A stretch of DNA of 64,000 bases from an uncultured Nocardiaceae bacterium (GTDB taxonomy: Bacteria; Actinomycetota; Actinomycetes; Mycobacteriales; Mycobacteriaceae), in contig CAKZIX010000120.1 of the NCBI GenBank assembly GCA_936936565.1, positions 1 through 64,000 of the forward strand, in the 5' to 3' direction. This document shows, piece by piece, positions 1 through 11,229 of this stretch. Position 1 is the first letter of the stretch. Each line of letters starts with the position of its first letter. The notes under the pieces are model-generated. The model did no database searches. It worked only from the letters and a program-made list of their open reading frames with translations, and was not told the DNA's origin. Made by a program: the position numbers and the translations under genes.

Positions 1-1
1 C

Positions 2-676
2 CTGGGGGTGTTGAATGATGAGCAGCTGGCCCATTGTTTATTCCCGCTGGGAGACACCCGCAAGCCGGATATCCGCAAAGAGGCGGAGGCTGCTGGACTC
101 GTGACGGCCTCGAAGCCCGATAGCCATGACATTTGCTTCATCCCGGATGGGAATACGAAGGCGTTCTTGGGCAACCACATTGGCGTCCGGTCGGGTGATC
201 TGAAAGACCGGGATGGCAACGTGATCGGCCATCACGATGGCATCTACGGTTTCACCATTGGGCAGCGTAAGGGGCTCGGTCTACCTGGTCCAGCGCCCGA
301 CGGTAAACCCAGGTATGTCACCGATATTGATGCTGACACCGGAACTGTTACCGTCGGCACGCGCGACGATCTTCGTGTGGGGCGGTTGTATGCCGATCGT
401 CTCATTCGCCTCGATGAGCATGAAGGATCGACGCAGGAGTGCCAGGTCCAGGTTCGTGCCCATGGCGGTGTTGTCGATGCCACGGTCACTATTGACGACG
501 GTGTGGCAACGATTGATCTCCAGTCCCCGCTGACCGGTGTTGCGCGCGGACAAGCTGCGGTGATTTACCGTCCCGACTCTGACGGCGACATCGTGTTGGG
601 TTCGGGGACGATTTGTGACACAGTCTCGGTCTCTAAGCTGCAACCAACCACCGCGGGCGCGTCGTCGAACAGCTAA
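2..676 (+). CDS. mnmA: MnmA tRNA-specific 2-thiouridylase, C-terminal part (5' truncated by window)
   Basis: MnmA 2-thiolates U34 of Lys, Glu and Gln tRNAs. The frame is open at the window edge, so the N-terminal ATP-pyrophosphatase part is missing. What remains contains [11 protein letters not shown], which carries the second catalytic cysteine of the family, then [11 protein letters not shown] and the C-terminal beta-barrel region. The stop is at 674-676, and the next gene starts two bases later. The mnmA then methionine-synthase-like order is common in Corynebacteriales, where ligA usually follows; ligA is absent here. Base composition is less G+C-rich than the rest of the window, with more NNT and NNA codons. 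Confidence 0.88.
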   Translation: MGVLNDEQLAHCLFPLGDTRKPDIRKEAEAAGLVTASKPDSHDICFIPDGNTKAFLGNHIGVRSGDLKDRDGNVIGHHDGIYGFTIGQRKGLGLPGPAPDGKPRYVTDIDADTGTVTVGTRDDLRVGRLYADRLIRLDEHEGSTQECQVQVRAHGGVVDATVTIDDGVATIDLQSPLTGVARGQAAVIYRPDSDGDIVLGSGTICDTVSVSKLQPTTAGASSNS

Positions 677-677
677 T

Positions 678-1559
678 ATGCTGGCTATGAACCAGAATTC
701 GGGTGGCGCGACGTGGGCGTCGGGGTGGGGAGCCCTGGAAACTCGTGATCCTCGCGAAGCGGCTCGCATTATCGCGGGGGAGGCCGCTGTGCCGTTTATC
801 CCGCAGTTGATTAACCGCGGTGTCGGGTCGTCACTGTCGGGATCGACGTTGTCATTGCTCTCGTCTTCTTATGTTCAGGGGCCACGATCGTGGCAAATGT
901 CGGGCCCGACGGTGGCATCACGCCGGCGCAATGACGAGATCCATCGCGACATCGATGTGTATGAGGAAGCGTGGGAAGGCGGTTCCGCGCTCTCTAGCCA
1001 GGAGATGAAGGTCCAGGTCATGGGTCCATGGTCGCTGGCGGTCGCGACGGAATTATCGGACGGTCACCGTATAGTGTCGGATAAGTCGGCGGTTCGCGGT
1101 TTTCACGACGAGTGGAGCGGTGGCGTCGCCGAGTACCTTTCGGAGATTCACCGCCGGTTTGGCAAGCGCATTGTCCTGCACATTGAGGAGCCCTACGTAG
1201 GCACGCTCGTCCGGGGACGTATCGCTGGGACCACTGATTGGGACATTATTCCTCCCGTCCACAACGATATTCTGAGTACTGAGTGGGACAGGACCATCGG
1301 GGGCGTGTTCGACGAGCTAGGAGGGGTTACTACCGACGACGCCTCTCATGGTGTTGTTACTGGTGTTGTGATGTCCTGTGGGGCATCGCTACCGGATGAT
1401 CTCGAGATGCCAGCGTGGGCAATGCCGCTGATCGGGTTGGATGAACTGGAACGCGCTGCCGCGGATGGGTCGTCGACGCACCACATGCTCGACCGAGTGG
1501 GTGAGCTTATCGACGCTGATGGTCGGTCGATGGTGATCGGCGTGGCGGGCGACAACGGT
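678..1559 (+). CDS. Cobalamin-independent methionine synthase-like protein, 3' truncated at a sequence junction
   Basis: The protein resembles the short Rv3015c-type proteins of mycobacteria, which are related to the MetE/UROD barrel and have no firmly assigned substrate. Visible landmarks are RRNDEIHRDIDVYEEAWE, then KVQVMGPWSLAVATELSDGH, then IVLHIEEPYVG (the family's glutamate-containing strand). ATG 678 follows the mnmA stop. Similarity stops near residue 291 (MVIGV), around base 1551. The same frame stays open to 2045, but there it is an antisense shadow of the acyl-CoA-binding protein and ppx. The gene therefore lost its 3' end, and the expected downstream ligA is missing. The true end of the foreign sequence is uncertain by about 100 bases. 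Confidence 0.72.
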
Positions 1560-1668
1560 GCTGCCGGTGATGCTGCTGGGATCGTTCGCGGGGCTACTGC
1601 CGACGGTGCTGGTGCTCGTGCCGGTGGTGACACTGGTGACCACGATCGCGACCAGGCCGGCCCAGGCC
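1551..1668. other. Putative junction between two unrelated genomic backbones
   Basis: Left of this interval lies moderate-G+C sequence encoding mnmA and a methionine-synthase-like gene on the plus strand. Right of it lies strongly G+C-rich sequence encoding an acyl-CoA-binding protein on the minus strand. Both genes lose recognisable similarity inside the interval, and neither has a natural stop there. No transposase, integrase, tRNA or flanking direct repeat is visible. The simplest readings are an assembly or cloning chimera, or an illegitimate recombination. Confidence 0.6.
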
Positions 1669-1919
1669 AGCAGCGCGGCGACCTTGTCGATGTAGCGCTG
1701 CTTCGCATCGTCCTGCGACACCCCGGACAGCTTCTGCCAGGCGTCGTATTTGGCGCGGCCCACGAAGTCCAGCCGGCCGGGGCGCGACCCGGTGACATCG
1801 CCGACCGTGGCCTGCTTGTAGTGGGCGTAGAGAAACGCCAGGTCGTCGTTGCTGGGGCGCTTGGTCAGCGTCTTGACGTCCGACTGCGCCTTGGCGAAGG
1901 CATCATCGAGCTCGCTCAT
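1590..1919 (-). CDS. Acyl-CoA-binding protein (ACBP), C-terminus altered at the junction
   Basis: ACBPs bind and carry medium- and long-chain acyl-CoA esters in the cytosol. From ATG 1919 the protein starts MSELDDAFAKAQ and shows the four-helix ACBP signature: FLYAHYKQATVGDV at about residues 29-42, RPGRLDFVGRAKYDAW at about 46-61, and AKQRYIDKV at about 72-80. ACBPs usually stop near residue 85-90. Here the frame continues through a hydrophobic stretch (residues 81-99) and stays open until 1389, inside the foreign-looking segment. Either this lineage has a membrane-anchored C-terminus, or, more likely, the natural end was lost at the junction. The end given is the limit of plausible native sequence. 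Confidence 0.68.
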
Positions 1920-1989
1920 GGATGGAACAATAAGCGCGCGAGGGTAATCCGCGCAGCAGGTGCGGAAATTACGGCGTGCCGGGCGGAAC

Positions 1990-2943
1990 TCAGCCGCGGG
2001 CGAGCACGGACATCGCGATGCCGTCGAGGATGTCGTGCTCACTGATGACGAGCGTGTCGATGCCGGCGCGCTCGGCCAACTCTTCGGCGAGCACCGTGGT
2101 GATGAGGGCGCCGCCACCGATGACATCGACGCGGCCGGGGTGGATGGATCCGATCGCGGCCCGCTGCTCGTGATTCATGGTGACCAGGCGATCGCACACC
2201 GCGTGGATGTCGGCCGACGTCAGCCGGGACAAGTGCACCCGCGCCGGATCGTAGACGTCGAGGCCCTGGGCGACCGCGGACAGCGTCGTCATGGTGCCGG
2301 CGACACCGACCCAGGTCTTGGCCGAATCGACGGGCACCCGGTCGAACGCCGCGGTGAGCCGTTCGGCAGCGAATTCGCGGCCCGCGGCCACCTCGTCTGC
2401 CGTGGGCGGATCGCTGCGCAGGCAGCGCTCGGTGATCCGCACGCAGCCGATGTCGGCCGAGAAGGCCGCCTGCACACCGGAACTGTCGCCGAGCACCAAC
2501 TCGGTGGAACCGCCGCCGAGATCCACGACGACGAACGGGCCGACCGTCGCGTCGAATTCGCCGACGGCACCGCTGAACGACAGCCGCGCCTCTTCGTCGC
2601 CGGTGATCACCTCGGCCTCCGCGCCGGGTACCGCCCTGGACAGTTCGGCGCGCGCCATGCCGAAGAAGTCTTCCCGATTGGCGGCGTCGCGGGTGGCCGA
2701 GGTGGCCACCATGCGCACGGCGTCGACGCCGGTCTCGATCATGCGATCGACATAGGCGTGCAACGCAACTCGGGTGCGCTCGATGGCTTCGGGGGCGAGT
2801 CGGCCGGTGGCGTCGACCCCCTGGCCCAGGCGCACGATCTGCATCTCGCGATGCACGTCGCGCAGCTGCCCGTCGACGACCTCGGAGACGAGCAGGCGGA
2901 TGGAGTTGGTGCCGCAGTCGACGGCGGCAATCCGGCGGGTCAT
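1990..2943 (-). CDS. ppx: Exopolyphosphatase / guanosine pentaphosphate phosphohydrolase family (Ppx/GppA)
   Basis: A 317-residue actin-fold phosphatase that is expected to hydrolyse polyphosphate or pppGpp in the cytosol. The N-terminal phosphate-binding loop AAVDCGTNSIRLL is followed by ATSATRDAANREDF, the TGDEEARLSFSGA segment, VVDLGGGSTEL (second phosphate loop) and GVAGTMTTLSAV. It has the length of the short mycobacterial Ppx proteins and lacks the C-terminal HD domain of E. coli Ppx. ATG 2943 overlaps the TGA of the preceding DUF501 gene (ATGA). It is the last gene of the eno-ftsB/divIC-DUF501-ppx run, as in mycobacteria (Rv1023-Rv1026). Confidence 0.93.
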   Translation of the reverse strand: MTRRIAAVDCGTNSIRLLVSEVVDGQLRDVHREMQIVRLGQGVDATGRLAPEAIERTRVALHAYVDRMIETGVDAVRMVATSATRDAANREDFFGMARAELSRAVPGAEAEVITGDEEARLSFSGAVGEFDATVGPFVVVDLGGGSTELVLGDSSGVQAAFSADIGCVRITERCLRSDPPTADEVAAGREFAAERLTAAFDRVPVDSAKTWVGVAGTMTTLSAVAQGLDVYDPARVHLSRLTSADIHAVCDRLVTMNHEQRAAIGSIHPGRVDVIGGGALITTVLAEELAERAGIDTLVISEHDILDGIAMSVLARG

Positions 2944-3455
2944 GCAAGGTCCTCCAGTTCAGGCCAATCTGCGGGAATTGCGGTGCCGCGCAATCCGGAT
3001 CGGGCGGCCAATGCGACCGCTTCGTCGCCCAGCGGGTTCACGCCCGGGCCCTTCGCCAGCGCGTGTGCGATGAGCACATGCAGGCATTTCACCCGGTCCG
3101 GCATGCCGCCACCGCTGAAATCGGTACCCAGCGACTCGATCTCGTCGCGCTCGGCCAGGTAACCCTCGTGCGCGGCGCGGTACTGCGCCGCCAATTCCGG
3201 GTCGGTACCGAGTCTTTCGGTCATCTCCCGCATCACGCCGGTCGTTTCCAGCCGGCTGGCCTCGGCCGTGAGCCGCGGGTCGGTGAGGTAGTACAGCGTC
3301 GGAAACGGGGTGCCGTCAGGCAATTTCGGCGCAGTTTTCACAACACCGGGGCGGCCGTCCGGGGTGCGGTAGGCGATCGCGAGCACACCGCGGGGGGTGC
3401 GGCCCAGTTGCTCGGCGACGACGTCGAGATCGGCTTGGCTGACAGGATCGGTCAC
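2940..3455 (-). CDS. DUF501 family protein
   Basis: A 171-residue soluble protein of the actinobacterial DUF501 family (Rv1025-like), which always sits between the FtsB/DivIC-like gene and ppx. Its function is unknown. Typical segments are QLGRTPRGVLAIAYRTPDG, LYYLTDPRLTAEASRLE, and SGGGMPDRVKCLHVLIAHAL. GTG 3455 overlaps the upstream TGA (GTGA), and its own stop overlaps the ppx start, so translation looks coupled on both sides. Reading frames that extend further upstream overlap the ftsB/divIC coding region and are shadows. Confidence 0.9.
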   Translation of the reverse strand: MTDPVSQADLDVVAEQLGRTPRGVLAIAYRTPDGRPGVVKTAPKLPDGTPFPTLYYLTDPRLTAEASRLETTGVMREMTERLGTDPELAAQYRAAHEGYLAERDEIESLGTDFSGGGMPDRVKCLHVLIAHALAKGPGVNPLGDEAVALAARSGLRGTAIPADWPELEDLA

Positions 3456-3982
3456 TTGCGTGAAACGCTCTTCCACAGTTCTGAGTACCACGGGCCGGGC
3501 GGCGGCGCGGGCTTGGCGCGGCGCGCCTGCTCGGCCTCGTACGCGCCCGGCAACTGCACCAGGTACGGGGTCTCGCCCGGCATCACCAGCCGCAGCCGCT
3601 CCCGCGCCTGCGCCCGGATATAGGCCGGATCCTGTTGCTGCGCACGCTTTTCCTGCAGCCGGGCCAGGTCCGACTCGAGCTCGACACGCTCGGCGGCGAC
3701 CCGGGCCGCCTCGGCGCGCTGGGTGAAGTAGTTGCGCATCGGCACGGCCAGCGTGAGCGCGAGCGCGCACACCACGACCGCCAGGATGACGGCCCGGCCC
3801 GCGTTCAGCCCCGCGATGGTGCGTTCCGGCTTGGCGTCCGAATCCGCCTTGGCCACTTCGGGATCGGTTGTCCCGTCCGTCGACCCGGCGCGCATGAACC
3901 GGCGCCGGGACCGTCCGGATTCCGCGCGTGCCCGCCGATCGCGCCCACCCGGGCCCGACGTGTTGCGTCCGCGCTGCGCCAT
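3452..3982 (-). CDS. FtsB/DivIC-type septum formation initiator protein
   Basis: A single-pass membrane protein of the divisome. The basic, disordered N-terminus (about 60 residues rich in R, G and S) is followed by one transmembrane segment (about residues 64-80, AVILAVVVCALALTLAV). After it comes a short extracytoplasmic coiled coil (about 90-118, EAARVAAERVELESDLARLQ) with the family PAYIRAQARERLRLV motif, and a proline-rich tail. The 176-residue length and the position after eno match Rv1024. There are 12 bases between the eno stop and this ATG, so the two are probably co-transcribed. Confidence 0.88.
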   Translation of the reverse strand: MAQRGRNTSGPGGRDRRARAESGRSRRRFMRAGSTDGTTDPEVAKADSDAKPERTIAGLNAGRAVILAVVVCALALTLAVPMRNYFTQRAEAARVAAERVELESDLARLQEKRAQQQDPAYIRAQARERLRLVMPGETPYLVQLPGAYEAEQARRAKPAPPPGPWYSELWKSVSRK

Positions 3983-3994
3983 GCCTGCTCCCCG

Positions 3995-6872
<2,878 letters not shown>

Positions 6873-6876
<4 letters not shown>

Positions 6877-7676
6877 GCGCGATCTCCCAGTGTGCGGGCT
6901 GCGGGCGACAGGCTCGACACCAACAGATTCACGCATACCGCGACGGTGCCGATCGCGAAGGCGGGCGCGAGCACCGCCCACGGATTCAGCAGGACCCCGG
7001 ATGCGTTGTCGCGCACCATGACCGCCCAGTTCGTGGCGCCCAACCCGGCGGGCAGCGCGAGAAACGACGCCGTGGCGACCACGTACATGCCGGCCACGAA
7101 GCGCAGCCCGAGCTGCGTGAGCGCGACCTCGCGCAGATTCGGCAGTACTTCACGAAACACCAAGTGCCACAGTGATTCACCACTGGCTTGCGCGGCTTCG
7201 ACATATCCCGATGCGGCGACCGGAGCGGCCGCGGCGGCGAAAACCCGCGCACAGTATGGGGTTCCGAAGCCGACTGCGACGACGACGATGCCCAGCACGC
7301 CGGACTCCGGCCAGGACAGCAGTACCAACAGGATCGCCAGCAGCGGCGGCAGCAACATGGCCAGGTCGGCGCACCGCTCGATCACCGCACCCGCGCGCGG
7401 ACGCAGCGCGGCCACCGCACCCAGCACGGCCGACAACGTGGTGACCAGTGCCGCGATCACCACGGCCAGCAGGATCAATCCCCAACCGCCGCCGAGCAAT
7501 TGACTCAACACGTCGCGCCCGAGCCGGTCGGTGCCCAGCCATGCGTCGCCGTCGGCCGTGGCGAACGGCAGCCCGACACCGGCCGCGACGGAGTGCGGCG
7601 CCAGCAGCGGCCCGACGAGCGCGGCGAGCACCACCGCCAGCGCCGGCAGCGTCACCAGCAGCCGCCGCGCGCTCAT
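6873..7676 (-). CDS. Opp/Dpp/Nik-type ABC importer, permease (DppC/NikC-like)
   Basis: A 267-residue inner-membrane permease with about six transmembrane helices. The DppC-like features are DAWLGTDRLGRDVLSQLL near residue 38, and the EAA-type cytoplasmic loop EAAQASGESLWHLVFREVLPN, which contacts the ATPase. ATG 7676 was chosen because it overlaps the TGA of the first permease (ATGA) and gives the normal N-terminus MSARRLLVTLPAL. Longer frames upstream are shadows of that permease. Its own stop overlaps the ATPase start. Confidence 0.92.
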
Positions 7677-8599
7677 CGCAGCCCCCGTACCGACCAGGCC
7701 CGCACCGCGTCGGCGAGCACCAGCACGCACATGATGCTCGCCCCGGCCACCGCGACCACGGCGGCCACCACGGAGGTGTCGCGATCGGAGACCGAACCCG
7801 CCAGCACGGCACCCAGGCCCGGATAGTTGAAGATGGTCTCGACCACCAGCGCGCCGCCGAACAGCATGCCGACGGTGGTCGCATACGAGGCCACGATCGT
7901 CGGCAACGCCACCGGCAGCATGTGGCGGCGCAGCACGTCGCGCCGCGGCAGCCCGTCCAGCACCGCGTGTTCCACGTGTGGCGCACCGGCGGCCTGCAGC
8001 ATGGCACTGTGCACGACGCGGGTGTTCCAGCCGATGTTCGGGATCGCCAACGCGAGCACGGGCAGCACCAGCATGTCCGCGCTCGCCGGATATCCGGAAC
8101 GATCGGCCACGGTGACCGCCGGCAGCAGGCCGGTGGCCAGCGAGAACACCAGCACCAGCAGCGCTGCCACCACGAACTCGGGCACCGCGACGACCATCGT
8201 GGTGGCGGGCTGCAGCACGCGGGCGGCCACGCCGCGCGGGCGCGCCGCCCACCACATGCCGCACAGCAGCGACGCCGCCACCGTGACCGCGAAGGCGATT
8301 CCGCCGAGCAGCAATGTCGGCGGCAGCTTGTCGGCGAGCAGCGCGTTGATCGACTGACCGCGCGCGGTGCTGCCGAAATCGCCGGTGGCCACCCCGCTCA
8401 GCCAGTCCCAGAACCGCACGGGCAGTGGCCGGTCCAGACCGAGCCGCTGCCGGATCAGGGCCAATTGCTCCGGGTCGGCGTTGCGCCCGGCGACCGCCCG
8501 CGCGGTGTCGCCCGGCAGCAGGTCGACCACCACGAAGACGATCGCCAGCAGCGCCACCAGCAAGGCGACGCGACGGACGAGTAGCTTGGCGAAAAACAT
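7673..8599 (-). CDS. Opp/Dpp/Nik-type ABC importer, permease (DppB/NikB-like)
   Basis: A 308-residue permease with the DppB/NikB topology: an N-terminal helix (MFFAKLLVRRVALLVALLAI), a periplasmic DxxPGDTARA segment (DLLPGDTARAVAGRN) that is typical of the family, and five further helices. The cytoplasmic EAA loop reads HAVLDGLPRRDVLRRHMLPV. ATG 8599 overlaps the substrate-binding-protein stop (ATGA). All four genes of this importer arm overlap by four bases and must be one transcript. Confidence 0.92.
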   Translation of the reverse strand: MFFAKLLVRRVALLVALLAIVFVVVDLLPGDTARAVAGRNADPEQLALIRQRLGLDRPLPVRFWDWLSGVATGDFGSTARGQSINALLADKLPPTLLLGGIAFAVTVAASLLCGMWWAARPRGVAARVLQPATTMVVAVPEFVVAALLVLVFSLATGLLPAVTVADRSGYPASADMLVLPVLALAIPNIGWNTRVVHSAMLQAAGAPHVEHAVLDGLPRRDVLRRHMLPVALPTIVASYATTVGMLFGGALVVETIFNYPGLGAVLAGSVSDRDTSVVAAVVAVAGASIMCVLVLADAVRAWSVRGLR

Positions 8600-10110
8600 C
8601 AGCCGGTCAGCGATACCCTTTCCAGCTGCACCCGGCCGTAACCGCCGAGTGTCGGCAGGTCACGCACCCGCGTGGACGCCACGTCGATGCCGTCTGCCAT
8701 GCCCCAGACGATATAGCCGCCGCGGTCGTGCTGGATCTGCTGCACGGTGCGCACCGCGTCGGCGAACTCCGAATCGTTGGGTGCGGCCAGCGCTTTCGCC
8801 GTGACAGCGTCGAATTCCGGGTCCTTGAAGCCGGTTTCGTTGCGGTTGCTCGACGAGGCGAGCAGTTTGGTGGCATAGAACAGCGTGGAGTCGTTGGTGC
8901 CCCAATTCACCGTGTAGAAGGGCGCTTTCAGCCAGGTCGCGTCGTAGAAGGTGTTGGACTCCTGCACCACGACCTCGATCTGCACGCCCGCCTCGGCGGC
9001 CTGCGTGGCGAACAGCTTGGCCGATTCCACCTCGCCGGGCGCCTCCTGCTTGGTGAGCAGCTGGTAGCGGGCCGCAGTGTCGAACCGGGCCGCGGCGAGC
9101 AACTCCTTGGCGCGCTGCACGTTCCGCTGCCGCTGCGGGATCTGCTTGGCATACTGCGGGTCCGCAGTACCGAGGATGTCGTTGGCGACGGTGCCGTAGC
9201 CGGACAGCGCCGTCTTGACCATCGCCTCGCGGTCGACGAGCAACCGGAACGCCTCGCGCACTCGCGCATCGGCGAACGGTCCGTCGGCCGTGCGCATGGC
9301 GATGGCCACCACGAGGTCGTTGGGCCGGCGGATCACCTGCAGGTCCGAGCGGCCCGCGGCGGTGCGCCCGGCGATCGCGCCGACGTTGGACGCCAGATCC
9401 AGCTGACCGGCCAGCATCGCGTTGGACAGTGCGTCGATGCTCTCGAACATCGTGATCTCGATGGCGTCGAGCGTCGGTTTCGGCCCGTGCCAGTTGTCGT
9501 TGCGCACCAGCCGGGCATTGCCCGCGGTGTAGGAATCCAGCCGGAACGGGCCGCTGCCGACGCCCTTGGTGAAGTCGGTGGTGTCCTTGGGGACCGTGAA
9601 CGTCATCAGCCGGGCCAGCAGCGGGATCTGCGTGTTCGGGGCGGCCACCGTGAGCACCACACGGTTGGGGCCGTCGGCGGTGATGTCTTCCGGCTTGGCC
9701 ACCGGCACCTTCGATTCACCACCCACCTCGCGCAGCCGGCGCAGCGACCACACCACGTCCTCGGAGGTGACGGGACGGCCGTCGTGGAAGGTGGCGCCGT
9801 CGGCAATGGTGAAGGTCCAGCGCTTGTGCTCGGCGTCGGAGGTCCACTCCTTGGCCAGCCGGGGCGCGACGTTCGGGTCGGCACCGGGCACGGTGAGGGC
9901 GTCGTAGAGCAGCGAAACGACCAGGAAGTCGCTGTCGTTGCTGAGATTTCCGTGCGGATCGCGCTCGATCTTGGACGCCTGGCCCAGCGCACCGACGCGC
10001 AACGTGCCGCCCTGCGTACGCCCTGCGGTGTCGTCGCCGCACGCGGCGAGTACGAACAGTCCGCCCACGCCGATGCCGGCCCGGAACAGTTGTCGGCGAT
10101 TCAGTTCCAT
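8599..10110 (-). CDS. Family 5 solute-binding lipoprotein of an Opp/Dpp/Nik-type importer
   Basis: A 503-residue extracytoplasmic binding protein. The N-terminus has a twin-arginine-like NRRQLF and a lipobox (VLAACG; lipidated cysteine near residue 24). Family-5 landmarks are VAPRLAKEWTSDAEHKRWTF, GATFHDGRPVTSEDVVWSLR and KGVGSGPFRLDSY. A GAGGGG ribosome site precedes ATG 10110. The 122-base region shared with the divergent oxygenase gene contains an IdeR/DtxR-like iron box, which suggests iron-repressed uptake. The same importer type carries peptides, nickel and opine metallophores (for example staphylopine via CntABCDF), so iron or other metal chelates are plausible ligands, but this is inferred. 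Confidence 0.9.
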   Translation of the reverse strand: MELNRRQLFRAGIGVGGLFVLAACGDDTAGRTQGGTLRVGALGQASKIERDPHGNLSNDSDFLVVSLLYDALTVPGADPNVAPRLAKEWTSDAEHKRWTFTIADGATFHDGRPVTSEDVVWSLRRLREVGGESKVPVAKPEDITADGPNRVVLTVAAPNTQIPLLARLMTFTVPKDTTDFTKGVGSGPFRLDSYTAGNARLVRNDNWHGPKPTLDAIEITMFESIDALSNAMLAGQLDLASNVGAIAGRTAAGRSDLQVIRRPNDLVVAIAMRTADGPFADARVREAFRLLVDREAMVKTALSGYGTVANDILGTADPQYAKQIPQRQRNVQRAKELLAAARFDTAARYQLLTKQEAPGEVESAKLFATQAAEAGVQIEVVVQESNTFYDATWLKAPFYTVNWGTNDSTLFYATKLLASSSNRNETGFKDPEFDAVTAKALAAPNDSEFADAVRTVQQIQHDRGGYIVWGMADGIDVASTRVRDLPTLGGYGRVQLERVSLTG

Positions 10111-10135
10111 TCGGTGTCCCCTCGTGACCCTACTC

Positions 10136-10154
10136 GTAGGTAAGCCTTGCTTAA
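10136..10154. promoter_or_regulatory. IdeR/DtxR-type iron box in the divergent promoter
   Basis: The 19-base sequence GTAGGTAAGCCTTGCTTAA is a near-perfect palindrome around 10145. It matches the consensus TTAGGTTAGGCTAACCTAA at about 13 of 19 positions. It lies 26 bases upstream of the importer lipoprotein start and 79 bases upstream of the oxygenase start. One repressor dimer could therefore control both arms. With iron bound, IdeR/DtxR proteins repress such promoters. Confidence 0.62.
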
Positions 10155-10232
10155 GTTACACGAGGACACTACGTTGCTTTAACGGATCGTCAAACACTGC
10201 TGCAGCCACCGCACATCTCAGAAGGGAACACG

Positions 10233-11219
10233 GTGACATACGTTCTGCCAGAACGTAATACGCAATTCGAACGACGAGCAATCCCAAGATCGACAGCCGC
10301 CGAAATTCGCGCGCTCGCACGCGCTGTAGCCGCCGAAGGCGACGTCGTGGCGGCCATCGACGCGGCCCTGAGCTGGCTGCCCGACGAGCTGCGCGTGGTG
10401 CTGCGCCCGCCCGAGTCCGACGGCGGCGCCGTGGTGGTGGAGGGGCTCGAGTTGGGCGACTGGGAGCTCGGGCCCACCCCTGCGAGCTGGGATCAGGCCA
10501 CGCCCGACGAGTTCGACGTTGTCATGTTGGTGCTGGCCAGATGCGCCGGAGAGCCCTTCGGCTGGCTCGGACAGCAGTACGGTCGACTGGTGAACAACAT
10601 CGTGCCGGCGCGCGGGCACGAGGACGAGCAGACCGGAGCCAGCAGCTCCACGCTGCTCTGCCCGCACACCGAAGACGCGTTCCATCCGTGGCGCTCGAAC
10701 CTGCTGCTGCTCGGCTGTCTGCGCAACCCCGATCGCGTGGGCACCACGGTGGCCTCGGTACGGCGCACGCGGCTGTCCGCCGGGGACCGCGAAACCCTTT
10801 CCCGGCCAACGGTTCCCATCCTGCCCGACGCGTCCTACGGGGACGGCTACACGCGCTGCGCGCCGCTGGCCACGCTCTGGTCGAGCGCCGCGGGCACCAC
10901 ACTGCGTTACGACCCGGCCTACACCCCGCTCGACGACGCCCCGCCGGATTTCCGCGACGCCTACCGACGCCTCGGTGACGAGCTCGAAAGAGTTTCCAGC
11001 ACAGCGGTTCTGGCGCCCGGCGAGCTGCTGCTCATCGACAATGACGTGGTGGTGCACGGCCGCGTTCCGTTCACCGCCCGCTACGACGGCACCGACCGCT
11101 GGCTCAAGCGCGTCAACATCCGGCTGCCCGAACGCCGTCGCCGCCCCAGCGAGGCAACCGAATCCGGGTACGGCCAGCAACTGAACCAGCCTGCCTGGCG
11201 CAGCCTGGTCACCGTCTGA
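10233..11219 (+). CDS. TauD/clavaminate synthase-like Fe(II)/2-oxoglutarate oxygenase (AsnO/VioC type)
   Basis: A 328-residue non-heme iron oxygenase. The iron ligands look like the clavaminate synthase/AsnO/VioC subgroup: HxE in LLCPHTEDAFHPW (about residues 146-158) and a distal histidine in LLLIDNDVVVHGRVPF (about 266-281), followed by the 2-oxoglutarate arginine region (RYDGTDRWLKRVNI). Members of this subgroup beta-hydroxylate free amino acids such as Asn or Arg. GTG 10233 is preceded by AGAAGGGAA. It leads the five-gene biosynthetic arm opposite the importer. The substrate is unknown; diaminopropionate or an amino acid conjugated to it is a reasonable guess. Confidence 0.82.
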   Translation: MTYVLPERNTQFERRAIPRSTAAEIRALARAVAAEGDVVAAIDAALSWLPDELRVVLRPPESDGGAVVVEGLELGDWELGPTPASWDQATPDEFDVVMLVLARCAGEPFGWLGQQYGRLVNNIVPARGHEDEQTGASSSTLLCPHTEDAFHPWRSNLLLLGCLRNPDRVGTTVASVRRTRLSAGDRETLSRPTVPILPDASYGDGYTRCAPLATLWSSAAGTTLRYDPAYTPLDDAPPDFRDAYRRLGDELERVSSTAVLAPGELLLIDNDVVVHGRVPFTARYDGTDRWLKRVNIRLPERRRRPSEATESGYGQQLNQPAWRSLVTV

Positions 11220-11229
11220 AAGGGGCAGC

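Noticed and set aside
1560..2045. Continuation of the methionine-synthase-like frame into the G+C-rich side
   Set aside because: Beyond about 1560 the translation is low-complexity and antisense to the ACBP gene, so it is not counted as protein.
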